From NCBI GenBank assembly GCA_028622995.1, contig JAJQJQ010000056.1:372001-436000 (forward strand): a stretch of 64,000 nucleotides of DNA. Reading direction: 5' to 3'. The notes beneath the pieces were generated by a model, which ran no database searches, was not told where the DNA came from, and saw only the letters and a list, made by a program, of their open reading frames with translations. The first letter of the stretch is position 1, and each line of letters starts with the position of its first letter. Below, piece after piece: positions 34,382 to 51,000 of the stretch. A program made the translations under genes and the position numbers. The DNA comes from Panagrolaimus kolymaensis (lineage: Eukaryota > Nematoda > Chromadorea > Rhabditida > Panagrolaimidae).

Positions 34382-36143
34382 CGTTGTTAAATGATTACTA
34401 AAAAACAAAAAATAAAAGAATCTCAAGGAAAAAAATATCACGGAAAAAACATTATCCAAAATAAAAATGTTTGACGAAAAAAATATGCGAAAATAAAGCG
34501 CCTTCAAAAGCGTGTGATGAAGAAAAAAAATTGCAGCAGTCAAGCGCCTTCACCATAGTTCCGCTCTCCCAAAGCGAAAAACGCAGGTTGCGAAAAAAAT
34601 TTTATTTTTTGGAAAAAATTTGACATCGAAAAACATGCTCGCCTAACTTTTCTGAGAAGCCCAGAAACTTTTATTCAAAATCTAAAAGCAAAATCAAATT
34701 CGTCATATATCGGTACTATTACTGACGGAAAGTTTCAGCCATTTTCCGAGGATAGAAAAAAAGTTTTAGTCAAAAAACATGTTTTTTTGGTCAAAAAAAA
34801 TTTTCATATTATTTGAGAATTGTTGACTATATAATGATCCCCATAGTCTACGGATTCAGAATCTGTAAAAAAAATTGATATATACGTAGCCGGAAAAATC
34901 AGGATGGAGAAACCCCTCTTACTTTTTTGTGTAAAGAGAATTGTTTACTTCTTTTTGTTTTTTAAATTTTGTTTTACCTTTTCATATTATTGAGCTGCTA
35001 AACATATTTTAAAAATCTATCATTTTTTTATACACTTTCATGTTTGTTTTTTTTCTGTTAAAAAAAGATATTCATAAAATAAAAAAAAGAAAGATGTCAT
35101 ACAATTTACAATTTATAACATAAAAAATATATATCTCAGCAGCAAACAAAAATAAAAATAATCAAAATTTGGTTGTGCAAACGAGTGTGCTCTCTTCTCT
35201 CCCTCGCTTCTTCATTTTCTTTATTTTTTTCTTGCTTGCGCCGATAATTTGATTCAAATTCGTCGTCGACTCCTTTTAAAGATATAAATGATGGCCTTTA
35301 AAAATCTCATTGAGAAGACGTCGTCGAGAAGATTTGAGTCTCGTCGCAAAAATCGCGTGGTTGTGTTGCATCTAAAAAATAGAGGAGAAGCATCTTTTTT
35401 TTCTGCAACAATATCTATCTTTTTTAAAGGCAACATCATCAGTGTGACCAAAGTTAAAAAAATATATTTAGAAGGGCACCGTTCAACGACAACAACATCA
35501 ACTAGAGACAGACAACCAAGATTTTTTCTTTGAAGACTTCGAAGGCTTTATCTTTCATTTTTTTCTATTCAAGGATTGGAACTCGAAAAAAAGTGTTAAA
35601 GAGGCGCATTGGTTGGTGGCGATGCACTCCACTGTCTTATTTCTACTGATGCCGTTGAATGACGTTCCTTAAACTCCGCCTATAATTTTATTTTTTTCTT
35701 TAACAAAATGAAGGAAAGAAAGAAGAAAAAACACAAGCAAGCAGACGACGACAAAAAAGAAAGAGAAGCTTTTCTTTTCTTTTTTTCTTCCATCATTTGG
35801 TAGATGCAATATTTTTTTCTCATTCTTCTTTTCAATCTCCCTATTCTTTAAAAAAATAATATGCCAAGAAAGTGCGCAAAATTATTAATAATATTTATAT
35901 TTTGTTGATAAATAAAATAAAAATCGAACAAAAGATTTAATTGCTTTTTAATTTATCTAAAGAAATAAGGCGATAAGAAACTTACTTATTTTATTTTTTT
36001 GTATTTAAATTCAAATTTTTTTAAATGTTGCCATTTATAAATGACGTTGTGTCTTAATCATAAAAAGCGTCTTCGGTAGCAATTTTTGTAAATATTTATT
36101 TATTTTTACTACATCATTCCAAAGTAAAAAAGAAATTTATTAA
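34382..36143. other. Helitron 5' flank and upstream region of the muscarinic receptor gene
   Basis: A TTTTTTAG acceptor-like site (minus strand, ends about 34,397) lies 16 bp before the Helitron gene start. From about 34,560 to 34,925 the sequence is less T/A-tract-like and has features of transposon non-coding DNA, such as the small palindrome CGCAGGTTGCG. From there to 36,143 is A/T-rich DNA that should include the promoter of the plus-strand receptor gene. No supported coding exon. Confidence 0.5.
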
Positions 36144-39100
36144 ATGAATACTACAACAACAACGATAGATATCCCCATTTCGCTTGGGGCAACCTGGCAA
36201 TCGCCTTATTCGCCATTGGTTCAAGTAAGTTTCAGCATACAATATTTTTTGTTATTTATTTTAAAGCTTAAAAACATAAATATTTTTTAATTGTTTTGCA
36301 TCTTTTTTTTAGGTTATTATTTGGATTGTTGCAGTATTACTTAGTTTAGAAACAATTATTGGAAATGCAATGGTTATAATGGCATATAAACTACAGCGTT
36401 CAATAAGTAAACAGGTAAAGAAATTTAAATAATGATATAATTCTTATAATAATTATTCTTGTATTTATTTATTTAAAAAAGAAAGCAAAGCAAGCGTCAC
36501 ACATCTTTTTTTCAAAGAAAAGATTTTAAGTTTTACTTTTATTTTTGTGTGTCACGCAACTTATTTGAAAAACTTTGTATTCTTTTTGTTTTTGTTGCGT
36601 TTTTACCATGAAAAAGTTATGGAAAAAATACCACTTTTTAAAAGTATTTTTTAACATTTTTAAGGAAGCAAAAAAAAAGAGAACCTTTTAATAAGAATCA
36701 ATAATAAAAAATGTTATCAAAAATTGAGGAGATTTAATAAATTTTTTTTACGAGAAATGGATTATCTTTCCATTTCTCTGTCTCTCAGATGTAATTTTTT
36801 AAGCTTTAATTATTTTCTTATATTTTTTTGTTGCAGGTTAGCAATCGATATATTGTTTCTTTGGCTATCTCAGATTTAATTATTGGAATTGAAGGAATTC
36901 CATTATTTACTGTTTACGTAGTTAATGGTTAGAGTTTTTTAAATTAAATTTTTAATCCATAAAAAATTTATTTCATTTTTAGGTGATCGATGGCCTTTGG
37001 GTGCAATGGCATGTGAGACCTGGCTTTTTCTTGATTATACTTTATGTCTTGTATCTATTTTAACTGTCTTATTAATTACTGCGGATCGATATTTATCTGT
37101 TTGTCATACAGCTAAATATCTTAAATGGCAATCACCAACTAAAACTCAAGTATTAATTATTTTATCATGGATATTTCCAGCCGTTATGTTTGGCCTTATG
37201 ATTTATGGATGGTCATTTTTTAGTGGTGGAGGAGAAGGGTAAATAATAATTTTTTCGTAATTTTAATTTTCATTTTTTCTTATTTGTATTATTTTTTTCG
37301 AATACTTTTTTTATTTAAGTCTTTGAGCTTTATTATCACTTTTCAATGGCTGCCTCGTGACCTTTTAAGAGATTTAATAAGAATGAAAAAAGAAAATGTA
37401 AAAAACGGCTAAAAAATTTTAAGAAAAAAAAATGTTTCTAATATTGTTTGAGTACATTTTTTTTTCTTCATTTTACAGAGATGCAAATTATGAAGAAGGA
37501 GAATGCTTTGCGCCATTTCTTTCAAATCCTTATGTAAATATGGGAATGTATGTTGCATATTATTGGACTACTCTTGTAGCGATGCTGATATTATATAAGG
37601 TGGGTAACTTTATACAATAAAAAGCTCATCATAAAAATATTATAGAAATTTGAGAATTTTTTCTAAAAATACTTTATTTTAGTTTTTTATAAATCTCAGT
37701 TATCAACAAACATTAGCACTTTAGCGCTTTTTGACTTTTCGATTCCTTATATTTTTTCATTTAAAAAATATATTACTTTCGTTTTTTCTTCTTTTTTTGG
37801 TTGCAAGAAGGCAAGCATTTTTGCTTCTTACTCTCTCTCACGCACCCTATTTGAAGGATTATGTTACTTTTATATTTATATTTTTGTTTTGTTTTTATTT
37901 GGCCGTGGTCGCTTGCTTTTAACATGAAGTGAAACCTTATCTTTAGCAAGACACAATAGAGAGGGGCCACCATTAACAAGACTATAGACAACCACGGTAA
38001 ATGCCCTTATTCTTCTTCAAAAAATAATAATAATAAACTTTCAACAAAACAAAAAAATGGAGATGATATTAACGCGGCTTTAGTTTATAGGCACTTTCTT
38101 GTCAGCTTTTTTTTACTGGAAGCTAAAATGCAATTATGGCATTTAAAAAAAAGAAAGGAAACAAAAAAACTATACATCCTTTTTCTTTTTATTAATGGAA
38201 AAAAACTGATAATAAAATTATTTTAAAAAACACATGAGCTCCATTTTTAAGGGAATCCATCAAGCAGCAAAAAATTTGGAAAAGAAAGCCAAAGCAAAGG
38301 AACATCGACATATTGCATTATTATTAACCCAACGATTAGGGACACAAGTATGTTTTTTTTAGCCAGGAAGCAATACATACAATTATCACTTTTTAGGTTG
38401 GTGTGAGATTGATGCTTCAATCACGTCGAAGTGAAACGATTCAAAATGACAATACTAATAAAGATAGCGGATATCATACTGGTAATGTAAGTGCCTTTTA
38501 TACAACTTTTTATTGCTTCAAAAAATGCTAGATTTCTAAAAAAAATTTTGAGGAGATATCATCCATTTTTTGGCTGAATACTTTCTTTTCTCTTTTCTCT
38601 CCAAAATTGCTTCATTTCACCAGGTGAAAAGAAGGAGAGACAGGATTTTCACTTCATTGAATTTGAATAGAAAAAAAAGTTGGGGGATAGACGAGAGGAG
38701 TAAAAAAATTATGATTTTGTTCAAATAAAAAATATATTCAAATGACAAAATGTTATAAAAAAGTTTACAAAAAATATTCTTGGATGAAAAGAAAGGGGTG
38801 AAAAAAATAAAAATATAAATAATGAGCATGACGAACCATTTTTTGTTTCTTTCTTTTATTTATTTTTTTAGTTGGTACCAGGAAATCATTCTGAAGCAAC
38901 GACATTGGAAATAATCAAAGAAAAAGCTCCAGCCGCCCCTAAAGAACAAGTTGTACTAAGACGTCAGAAACTTAGTGGATCACAATATAGAAGTAATAAT
39001 AATAAAAATCATACACCACTGAGAACAGTGAAATCTGCGACCCTTACAGTCAATAATAATGATACCTCTGAAACCATTACACCGGATGAAGATAAAAAGT

Positions 39101-40567
39101 TTCAGGTTTGTTTTTGGTTTTTGAGTGATCTTTGAAAGCTATTATTTTTGTTATGCTGTGTTTTATCGTAAATTAAATATTTTGAAGTGTGTGAAAATTT
39201 AAATTGGGTGATTTTAAGTTTTTGATTGATTCAAAATTATTAGTTTGCGTGAATAATACTTTTTTTTTAAATTGTAAGGGAGTTAGAAATATTTTATTGT
39301 AAAAGTATTTGTAAAATTTGAAATGGACTTTTGGATTTAGTTTTCGTTGTTGCATTGTCAAAATTTATTAAATTCCCTAATTTCACAATCAAAACGTTTT
39401 AGGATCCAAGCTTTTATGATTTTACCACAGCAAATTCATTCAGCACTATTTTTGATGATGATAGCTTTAGTTCAGTTTTACATTTTAAAAAGTTATCATT
39501 CATTGAAAATCCACCACCTGATTTTGATAGATCAGATACATCTTCGATAATTTGCGAAAAACACAGCATAACTTCTTTTGTACGAAACAAAAATCATATA
39601 GATTTTAGACACTAAAAAACTTAATTTTCAGAGAAGTATTAGAAGATCTAAAAAATGGAGAGCTGAAGACGAAATTGAAAAGGATTTTAATCAAATAAAT
39701 GTCACAGATGAAAATGGACATATTACAACAACTCTTGAATGCATTGATGAACTACAACCCGAAATGAGAGGAGGATGGTGGAGGAGGTTAATGGCTTGGT
39801 TTACTCGTGGCGCGCCCCAACAACAACAGCAGCATACTCGTTCGCGATCATCGTCAACAACGTCAAGGTGAATTTTACTAAAAACTTAATTAGAAATAGA
39901 AATCATTAATCAAATTTGCTTTTAGTTGTTCAACATCAAGTGAAGGCCCACATTTAAGTAACCCTAATGCTCGTCGAAAAAAATCTTCTGCAACTCCTAC
40001 AGTAACCATAACTCGAGAAAACAAAACTAAAAGTTCTATAACTACACTCAATCCAGAAAGAGAAAGATCCGATCCTTTTCTAAGCACGATGGGGTTAGTC
40101 AAAATATTATTTAAAAATTTTTAAACCCAACTAATTTTTAGCGTCAGTAGAAAAGTTTCAAACCTTTCAACATTTACTAAAGACACTCGTGATCGGGTTT
40201 TACAATCTTTATTTTCTCCCATTATTGCTTTGAATCGCGGAAGAAAGCAAACTCGAGCTGAAAAACGAGCTCACAAAGCTTTCCGAACTATCACTTTCAT
40301 CGTTGGATTCTTTGCAATTTTATGGTCACCTTATTATGTTGTCGTAAGTTTTGATACATATCAAATATTTAAAAAAACTTTTTTTTTCAGGCAACAATTT
40401 ATGGTTTTTGTAAAGGCGAATGCATTCCTTCATTACTTTACAATCTTTCTTATTACATGTGCTATCTCAATAGCAGTGGAAATCCATTTGCTTATGCTCT
40501 TGCAAACCGTCAATTTCGATCCGCTTTTCTTAGAATCCTTAAAGGAAATTTTAATCGAGTTACTTAA
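36144..40567 (+). CDS. gar-2: muscarinic acetylcholine receptor, GAR-1/GAR-2 type
   Basis: Exons: 36144-36224, 36313-36414, 36837-36927, 36983-37238, 37479-37599, 38252-38347, 38397-38486, 38872-39105, 39403-39579, 39632-39867, 39926-40093, 40142-40343 and 40391-40567, giving 676 aa. It is a seven-helix G-protein-coupled receptor: TM3 has the amine-binding Asp in WLFLDYTLC and an intact DRYLSVCH; TM7 has CYLNSSGNPFAYAL; TM6 reads FAILWSPYYVV. The third cytoplasmic loop is very long (about 350 residues, eight exons, poly-Gln and Ser/Arg rich), as in muscarinic receptors. The YLSVCHTAKYLKWQSPTKTQ region is what made me think of GAR-2; GAR-1 is the alternative. The TM6 Asn found in vertebrate muscarinic receptors (TPYNI) is Tyr here (SPYYV), in line with the atypical pharmacology reported for worm GAR-1/GAR-2. 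Confidence 0.87.
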
Positions 40568-40980
40568 AAGTTTCATTTTTACTATTTAAAATCTAATGTC
40601 TTTTTTGGATTCTTTTCCCTTAAAAAATGCAAATTGTTTCATCTCAGCTTTCTCAGATATTTATTTATTCAACAAACTCCAAATCTTTAATTAATTTGCA
40701 AAATAAACGTGTATTTCATATTGCTGGTATATATGTTAATTAAAACTATGCTATCTTTTTAAAATAAAATTAATCATTTGTTTCTTTCATCGATAGTTTT
40801 TTCTTTATTTGGTCGCGAAATAAAAAGAATGCCATTCACGTTTTTTAATTTGCTTTTAAAAATTAGCTAAAAAATGAAATATGATTCCACGATCGTCGCA
40901 ACAAATTTAGAATAAACATTTTTTTGTTCCTTTTATTAAAAATCTTCTCCAAAAAATTAATACTTTTTTTGTTGATAAAA
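40568..40980. other. intergenic between muscarinic receptor and unc-122
   Basis: Only 413 bp separate these co-directional genes. It contains AATAAA at about 40,700 for the upstream transcript, and the promoter or leader-acceptor for the downstream one. Too long and too poor in acceptor signals to argue strongly for an operon. Confidence 0.5.
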
Positions 40981-43046
40981 ATGAAAAAACCACAAAAACA
41001 AATTGCTCCAACTTCAAATATAATAAAATCAAGTTCATTTAAATTTGTAATTATTTGTCAATTTATTCATTTATGTATTATTGTAACATTTTATATCCAT
41101 TCTCTTTATCGTTTAAAACAATTGGGTGAATGCGTGGTTGAAGCTAAACAAACTTCAACAGCGCTTAAATATATTCCAAGGCAGCGAAGAGAAGCTGTTA
41201 CTCCATTACATCCAGATGATCTCAGCCAATGGACTATTTTAATTGGGCATGATACAATTATACCGGTATCTTTGAAAAAAAAGGTTTTGTCGAAAAATAA
41301 TTAATGAATGTTTCAGAAAAATGTTTTTGAGAGATCATGCAGACGAGTGCATCAATATTGCGCGGATAAAGGTCAAAGACTTCAAGGATTCCAAGGCCGT
41401 CCAGGATATGCGGGACCTCAAGGTCCTATTGGACCACCAGGAAGAAAAGGAAGTGAAGGCCTTATTGGTCCAAGTGGTTTGGTAGGTGGCATAGGAGAGG
41501 AAGGACCACAAGGCAAAAATGGCCGTTGCAATTGCTCATTCCCAGATATGTATGTTCAACGAATTTCTGTTCCTGGACCTCCAATCATTAGAATCGAAGA
41601 AAAGATAGTCCCCGTTCCAGTGGTTGTAGTTAAGGAAGTTGAAGTAACAAGACTCATTCCATTTGAACCTACACCTCCAGGATTTTTACCTCCATTAGGT
41701 TGGAGTCCAGGCATGCCTATGCCTCATCCAGCAATGACAAGAAAAATGTTAAAAACTACAAAATCAACTAAAGTTACAAAATGGAAAGCTGGAATGCGGC
41801 GAACTACAACACCAAAACCCACCAGTGGTCCAACACCTCCAACTGGAACAGGCAGAAATGATACCATTGAAGATTTACTTCGAAGTAAATTACCTGTTTT
41901 TTTTTTAATATTTAACTTTTATAATTAAAATTAAGGCGCTAATGAAACAGATTTTTCGAATGAAACTTTGGCTGATATGCCTACAACTGAGCCTCCATAC
42001 ACTGGTCCACCAACATTGGGTCCAAATGAAAAAGAATGTCGGTTGAATGCAGTTGGAATTCCGGTTTTACATTCAGAATCTCAATATGGTAGTATTGGTT
42101 CATGGATGAGAGATAGAAATCCAAGAAATACCATTATGGCAAATAAGCGATGGCTTACAGATGATTATGCTTCACCCGTGCTTTATGAATATGAAAATGA
42201 GAGACAACTTTTAAATAAAAAACAAAAAATTAAATATTATGTCGATTATTTGGCTTCGGGAACGGGAAGTATGATTTGGAATGGATCATATTTTTATCAT
42301 CGACACGGCTCAAATTTTATGGTTCGATATAATTTGGAATCGACAGCTCAAATTCAAGGTGATGAATTGGTTGAAATGGCCTATAACGATTGTTCGAGGA
42401 AGCATGATCACACTTTTAATGTAAGGAACACACATGACTTTTTTTGTGGACTTTAAAGAAATTGAATACTTTTTAGACTTGCAATGAAACTGAACGAGAT
42501 CCATGGCTTTATAATCGCCCACACAATTTCGTTGATTTTGCCGCGGATGAAAATGGTTTATGGCTAATTTACACTAAATTTGATAATCCTCATATATTTG
42601 TTAGCAAAATTGAACCGGTATTATTTTGCGTAGTTTTCTATAATAGCAAAGAAAAAACAATTTTTTTATAGGATTTCTTTGTTGTAAATACTTGGGAAAT
42701 TGAAGTAAATGGCACAGAATTAGCTGATGCATTTATTATGTGTGGAGTTATTTATGGTCTCGAAAGTGCAACGGATCGAGATACATATATTTCATTTGCA
42801 TATGATCTTTACAGGTTTTTGGTCACTTTTTTTTTGAAAGTCGACTGATTAGAAATTTTTAGAAATGAAAGCATTGCAGTTGATATCCCTTGGTATAATC
42901 CATATCGAGGTCTTACCATGCTTCATTATAATCCCGTGGATAGTCGATTATATTTCTTTGATAATGGAAAACTTTTAAGTGTTAATGTTCGAATTGAAGA
43001 AGAAGTATTTGAGCAAGAAACTCAACAAGATGATTATTATACTTAA
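40981..43046 (+). CDS. unc-122: collagen-olfactomedin type II membrane protein (UNC-122/gliomedin-like)
   Basis: Exons 40981-41265, 41317-41884, 41936-42420, 42477-42617, 42672-42814 and 42863-43046 give 601 aa. A short cytosolic N terminus and one membrane helix (about residues 20-40) are followed by a furin-like RQRR site, a CRR...C segment, a collagen Gly-x-Y block (GFQGRPGYAGPQGPIGPPG onward, about 20 triplets with one break), a C-N-C motif, a Pro/Thr-rich linker and an olfactomedin domain (GSWMRD, GTGSMIWNGSYFYHR, NFVDFAADENGLW, ADAFIMCGVIYG, YNPYRGLTMLHYNP). This order is that of UNC-122, needed in worms for neuromuscular signalling and expressed in coelomocytes and muscle, and of vertebrate gliomedin. 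An in-frame upstream Met at 40924 would add 19 hydrophobic residues; 40981 was preferred as the short type II form. Confidence 0.9.
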
Positions 43047-46000
43047 TCCTTAAAATTACTATACTTAATACAAATTTCTTTTTTAAATTTAAGTTGTATG
43101 TATGAGTGTTCTCTTTTTTTTAAACCTCAAGGGTAAAATAAACTATCTTTTTTTTTGGAAGAAAAAAGAAAGTAAAGCTTTTAAAGGACACAAAAAGTTC
43201 TTCGTTTATTACCCTTCTCTTTCACTCTTTCTTCCATGCATTAAAAAAGTCACTGCATTGGTCACCAAAAAAACTTTTTTTATAAAGTATCATTTTCAAT
43301 TTCCTTCATGTTTTAGAAATTAGTATATTTTTCATCATCATCGTTGTTTTTAACCGAAATAAAAAAATATGAACCTAAAAATGAATTCCAAAATCTTTTT
43401 ATTTTTATGATTTTTTTTATTTCTGTAAATTTTTACAACTTCGGTGGCACAAATTTATTTGTTTTGTATCATTCATTCTGAATACTTGTAATTATACCTT
43501 TTGATTCTTGTCGTGCACCGTTCATCGTCGTCAAATAATCGCTTTCTTCCATTCTTTTATGGTATCATAATAAAACACATTTTTCGACAGCGATGACTGA
43601 CCTTTTTTACCATTCCTTTTTTTTATTACATTTTAGAATCTTTTTTACCGCAAAAAAAAAACAGCAGTTAAATCAGAAAAATATTATAGGTTTTTCATTC
43701 GTCCAATCATTCATGAAACAAATTACGGTCGATATTTTAGGGGATGGAAACAGTTTTATAAATTTAATTTCATTTTGTAGATTAAATTCTATTAACTGAT
43801 CCTTTCTTTTTTTTAAGACGATTAGCTGCTGCAGCAAGGACGTTGAAGCAAGCTCCTTCTGTCACTCAGCTCAAAAAAAAAAAAGAGCAAAGAAAAAACA
43901 TAATTGCCAGATATCCATAACTGAGAGAGCTAATGTCGTGTTTTTTTTCTTCCACTTTACTCCTTCCTGGCTTATTTCTTCTCTCTTTTCTTTTGGTAAT
44001 TAGAAAAAATAAAATAGTTTTTGAAGTCAGCGAAGAAGGAAGGAGGCAGCCCTCTGTTTTTTCTTTATTCAACTAAGGATAAGCATACCACGCCGGCGCC
44101 GGCTGTGGTGACAATTAGCACCACCATACAAAGCAAGCATCTTGAAGAAAGAGACGCCCTATTTTTTTGCAACAAAAAAAGTAATTGCGCGACCTTTTTT
44201 TATTCATTTTTTAGTGACACCGCAACCACCATCTTATTTTCTTTCTTTTTTTAGTGCTTCTTGTGGCACAAAAAGAACAAGCGTATCATGTTATTTAAAC
44301 TTTTATTATTATTATGCTGAGATGAGCTCATGTATATGTAATTTGAAACCGTTATGGATATAATTGACTTTTGACTCCCAAGAGCGATTGAAACATCTGC
44401 TTTCTCATTGTTTCTTTTAATTCAACAATAAGAAAGCCAGTTCTTCATTTATTTTGAACCCAAGTTCATTATTTAAAGGCAATTAGTTTATGATATTTTT
44501 TTTTCATTAATGTCCCCACATATGGTGGCGCAACATTAATACAAGTAACCAACCACCAACCTTCTAATTTATTGAAAAATATATTTGTATGTATATCCGA
44601 TTGTAAAAAAAAATATAACAGTTAAAAAGCTTGATTGAATTAGTTGTTTTTAAAAAGAGAAAACCGCAGCTTTTCGAAAACAAGTAATTACGTTTTTTTT
44701 GACCAAATGTGCCACGAGTAATGTTGTTATACGGGTATGTCAATGAAGCTTCTGTATTTCCTTTTCCCAAAAGAAAAAAAATGAAATTGGCTACTCATGA
44801 ACTGAATGAACAACTTTCGGAAGATAGAGTCATATTTGGCAAAAAAAAAGTTTGGCGCAAGAAGTTTTTCCACATTTTTTCTAAGCTTTAAAAGCATTGC
44901 CATTAGACTTTCCATTTCCTCTTCAACTTATATGCAAATTTTGAGTGATGTTCTTTTTTTGGAAATAGAAAGTGGCATCATCATCGAAATTTAATTCACT
45001 TTGTTTTTAAGAAGCAAAAAGACATTATTATTCAATAAAACCATTAATGTCGGCATCGCTTTTCTTATTTCTTTTAATGGATCTGGTCAATTGTGCTGTA
45101 ATAATCCTTCAAAAAAACAACGAAAACAATAAAAAAGAATTTTGTTTTTATGGCGCAAAAACAGGTAGTTGTTAGGTATTCAACAGGCGTCTCTTCTAAA
45201 TTTCTTTTTTAAAAAAAGGTGTCCATTTTTACGACTTTTAAAGGAGAATAAACTGCTTCCATTGCTTCAATTACTTATTTTTTATTTTCGCCAAAATAAA
45301 GGAGGTGCTTCTAATTGAGTCATTCAAAATTTTTAAGATTCAGTTACAAATTCTTTTATTTTAACAAGTGCGCTAATTTAATGCTTTTTTCTTTAAAGAA
45401 TTGTAAAAAACCCAAAAAAAAACGAGCTACTTTGCACCTGGGCTTAAAGAATCAATCTTTTATAGTCTTTTTTTATTCTCAAACATGCTTTCCTATTTTC
45501 CGTTTTTCTGGTCCTTAAAATAGTAGTATTTTTTTTTAAATAAAAAGATCTTTTTGTTCAATTTATTTACGCGCTAGTGATCAGTTGCCGTGGTGGTGTA
45601 GCGCTTCTTTTTTTAAACCTGCTAATTTTCTTTTTCTTTTTTTGCTTTTTTCTTCCTTGCTTTTGCTATTTTATTGCGCAGGTTTTTATGTTCACCATAT
45701 TTGACATTTCCCTTGTTCCTTGCCTCTTGCTCCTTGTCATTTTGAATCATTATTTTTTGTTAAACAAGCATTTTTTGTTTTTATTTTTTATTTGGCGGTC
45801 GGTGGTTGGTGAGAAGAAAAAAAATAGCGGCGCGGCAAATAAAAATATACATATTGTTCAGAAGATTTTTTACTTTCAACGGTAGTTATATTGTTTTGGT
45901 TTTTTTCTTTCTTTCGAAGTGCCTCTGCGTTTTTCTCATCAACGCGTGTGTTGATAAAATACATTATTGCAACTACCGCCATCGCCTATTTTGATTTTTT

Positions 46001-47002
46001 ATTTTGGTTTCTTTTTCCCCGACGCTACTGACTATTACTAAGAACTGACTGTCTTTATTTTCTTTTCTGGTTGATGATTTTTTGTTTTAGTTTTTTGGTT
46101 TTATTTCTCTCCAATTTTGTAAAATATCGCTTTACATTTTTATTTTCCATTTCCCTTTATTTTTTTGTTGTTATTCATGAGCTTCCAATTTTTTATGAAC
46201 TAAAAACAAACATCCGTTTTTCTCAAAAAAATGAACGAAATGCATACAGTTTTCGATATAGTTTGTTTTAAAAACTAAGAGAAAGGGGCATTATTGTCTC
46301 ACGGCTATTAAATAACGATGATAGCCACTCTTTTAAAAAGATATAGCTTTCAAATTCATTCTGCCATCGACACCATCGTGTAAAAGTCGTCGCCATCGTT
46401 TTAGCTGCTTTCAACCCCATTCATTCATTCAACTAACCATTTTGGCAAAAGCTCATCGTTTTTCTCTATTTTTAAGTCAGTCTTCTCCATTTTTGCGGTA
46501 ATTGTAAATGAGCTTTAGCAAAACCGAAACAACAACAGGGGCTTCAAGCATATCTTTCCTATATTTTTTGCAAAGCCATCGTTGGTGGTTGCGCAGTTAA
46601 GCGTTCAATTCAAGCAACCAGCAGTAGCAATGTGAAACGATGCATTCACAATTACTCGCAACTCTCTATTTCTCAATTAATTAAATTTTTTTTCAAATCA
46701 TAAAATAATATAATTTTTTCCTATGCTTTTTTAAAAAAGTATGACTTTTTGTTGTGTTTATTTTATTGTTTATTCATGTGTATGTAATCGAGAGTCAGTC
46801 TTGTCTTGGATCGCGCGCCCTCGTCCTCAAGTATGCTTACTTATTTCTTCTTCAATTATTATGATGAGAATTATGATATTAAGCATTCCATTTTCGTTCA
46901 CTTTTTTTTTTGCCACTTAAGTGAATGAACACCACCCATTTTGCATACGCGTGCCAGATTTTTCACAGCCGCGTTTTCACTCGCGCAAGTGTGAATGCGA
47001 AT

Positions 47003-47035
47003 ACCGCCTCTCTGTGAAAAAAATTTAGAGGCGGT
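47003..47035. repeat. perfect 9-bp inverted repeat, 15-nt loop
   Basis: ACCGCCTCT at 47003-47011 pairs with AGAGGCGGT at 47027-47035. It sits about 215 bp upstream of the sulfotransferase ATG in a locally GC-rich patch that also holds a CG-rich near-palindrome (CACTCGCGCAAGTG at 46978-46991). It could be a regulatory site or the remnant of a small element; no target duplication is evident. Confidence 0.5.
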
Positions 47036-47220
47036 GCAAAAAAAAATTGATATGGTGTTGTTGTTTCTTTTTTTTGCCGTGTTTGTGTGAAGGAGCTTTA
47101 CATCCTTCTAATATCGCAATCGCAATAGCTCCGTCTATTTTTTGTTTTGTTGTTACTTTGATTTAAAGCTGTAAAATTCTTTTAAAAGCAGCTTCGTGAT
47201 TTATTTGGATTTATTTTTAA

Positions 47221-50601
<3,381 letters not shown>

Positions 50602-51000
50602 ACAAAAAAATTGCTGCCGAATCCAAAAATGAAAAAGTGCGAAAAGAAAATAATTTTTACGGGTTTTAATTTGTTTTTTTTATTAATTTGTAAATTTTTA
50701 ATAAGAAATTATTGTATATTTTATAAAAAAGAGAGAATCTATTAAAGAAAAAATAAAAATTTATTTTATAACCTGTGTTGTTGTTGTTCACATTTTTCGA
50801 GAGAGAAAAAAACATATTAAAAAAATGAAAGGTAAAAAAAGAAGAAGCAAGAAAACACCGAGGAGCAAAGAAAACAAAAAAAAAATTATTATATTTTAAA
50901 TTTTTTTATACAAAAAGGCAGCTATTATTTTTTTATCATTAAAACTAATATTATTTATTATTATTTTCTCAGATCATTATTAAAATTTTTCGAAAGGAAT
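50602..51000. terminator. shared 3' region of convergent sulfotransferase and calsequestrin genes
   Basis: The two genes converge with 399 bp between stop codons. AATAAA-type words occur on the plus strand near 50,750 and their complements (TTTATT) occur for the minus-strand gene. Nothing else is visible. Confidence 0.5.

Larger units (their letters stand above)
27490..34560 (-). mobile_element. autonomous Helitron (ends not resolved)
   Basis: The element is defined by its Rep-helicase gene (27642-34381) and by non-coding flanks that resemble neither neighbour gene. The left flank contains a 36-bp direct repeat (27494-27529 and 27594-27629). I could not fix the terminal TC or CTRR with its 3' hairpin by eye, so the limits given are minimal guesses; the 5' side may reach about 34,925. 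The reading frame is unbroken over 5.5 kb in its main exon, which suggests recent insertion. Confidence 0.75.

Noticed and set aside
34560..34925. Exact Helitron 5' terminus
   Set aside because: Several GA|T candidates exist on the plus strand; without other copies to align, no one position can be preferred.
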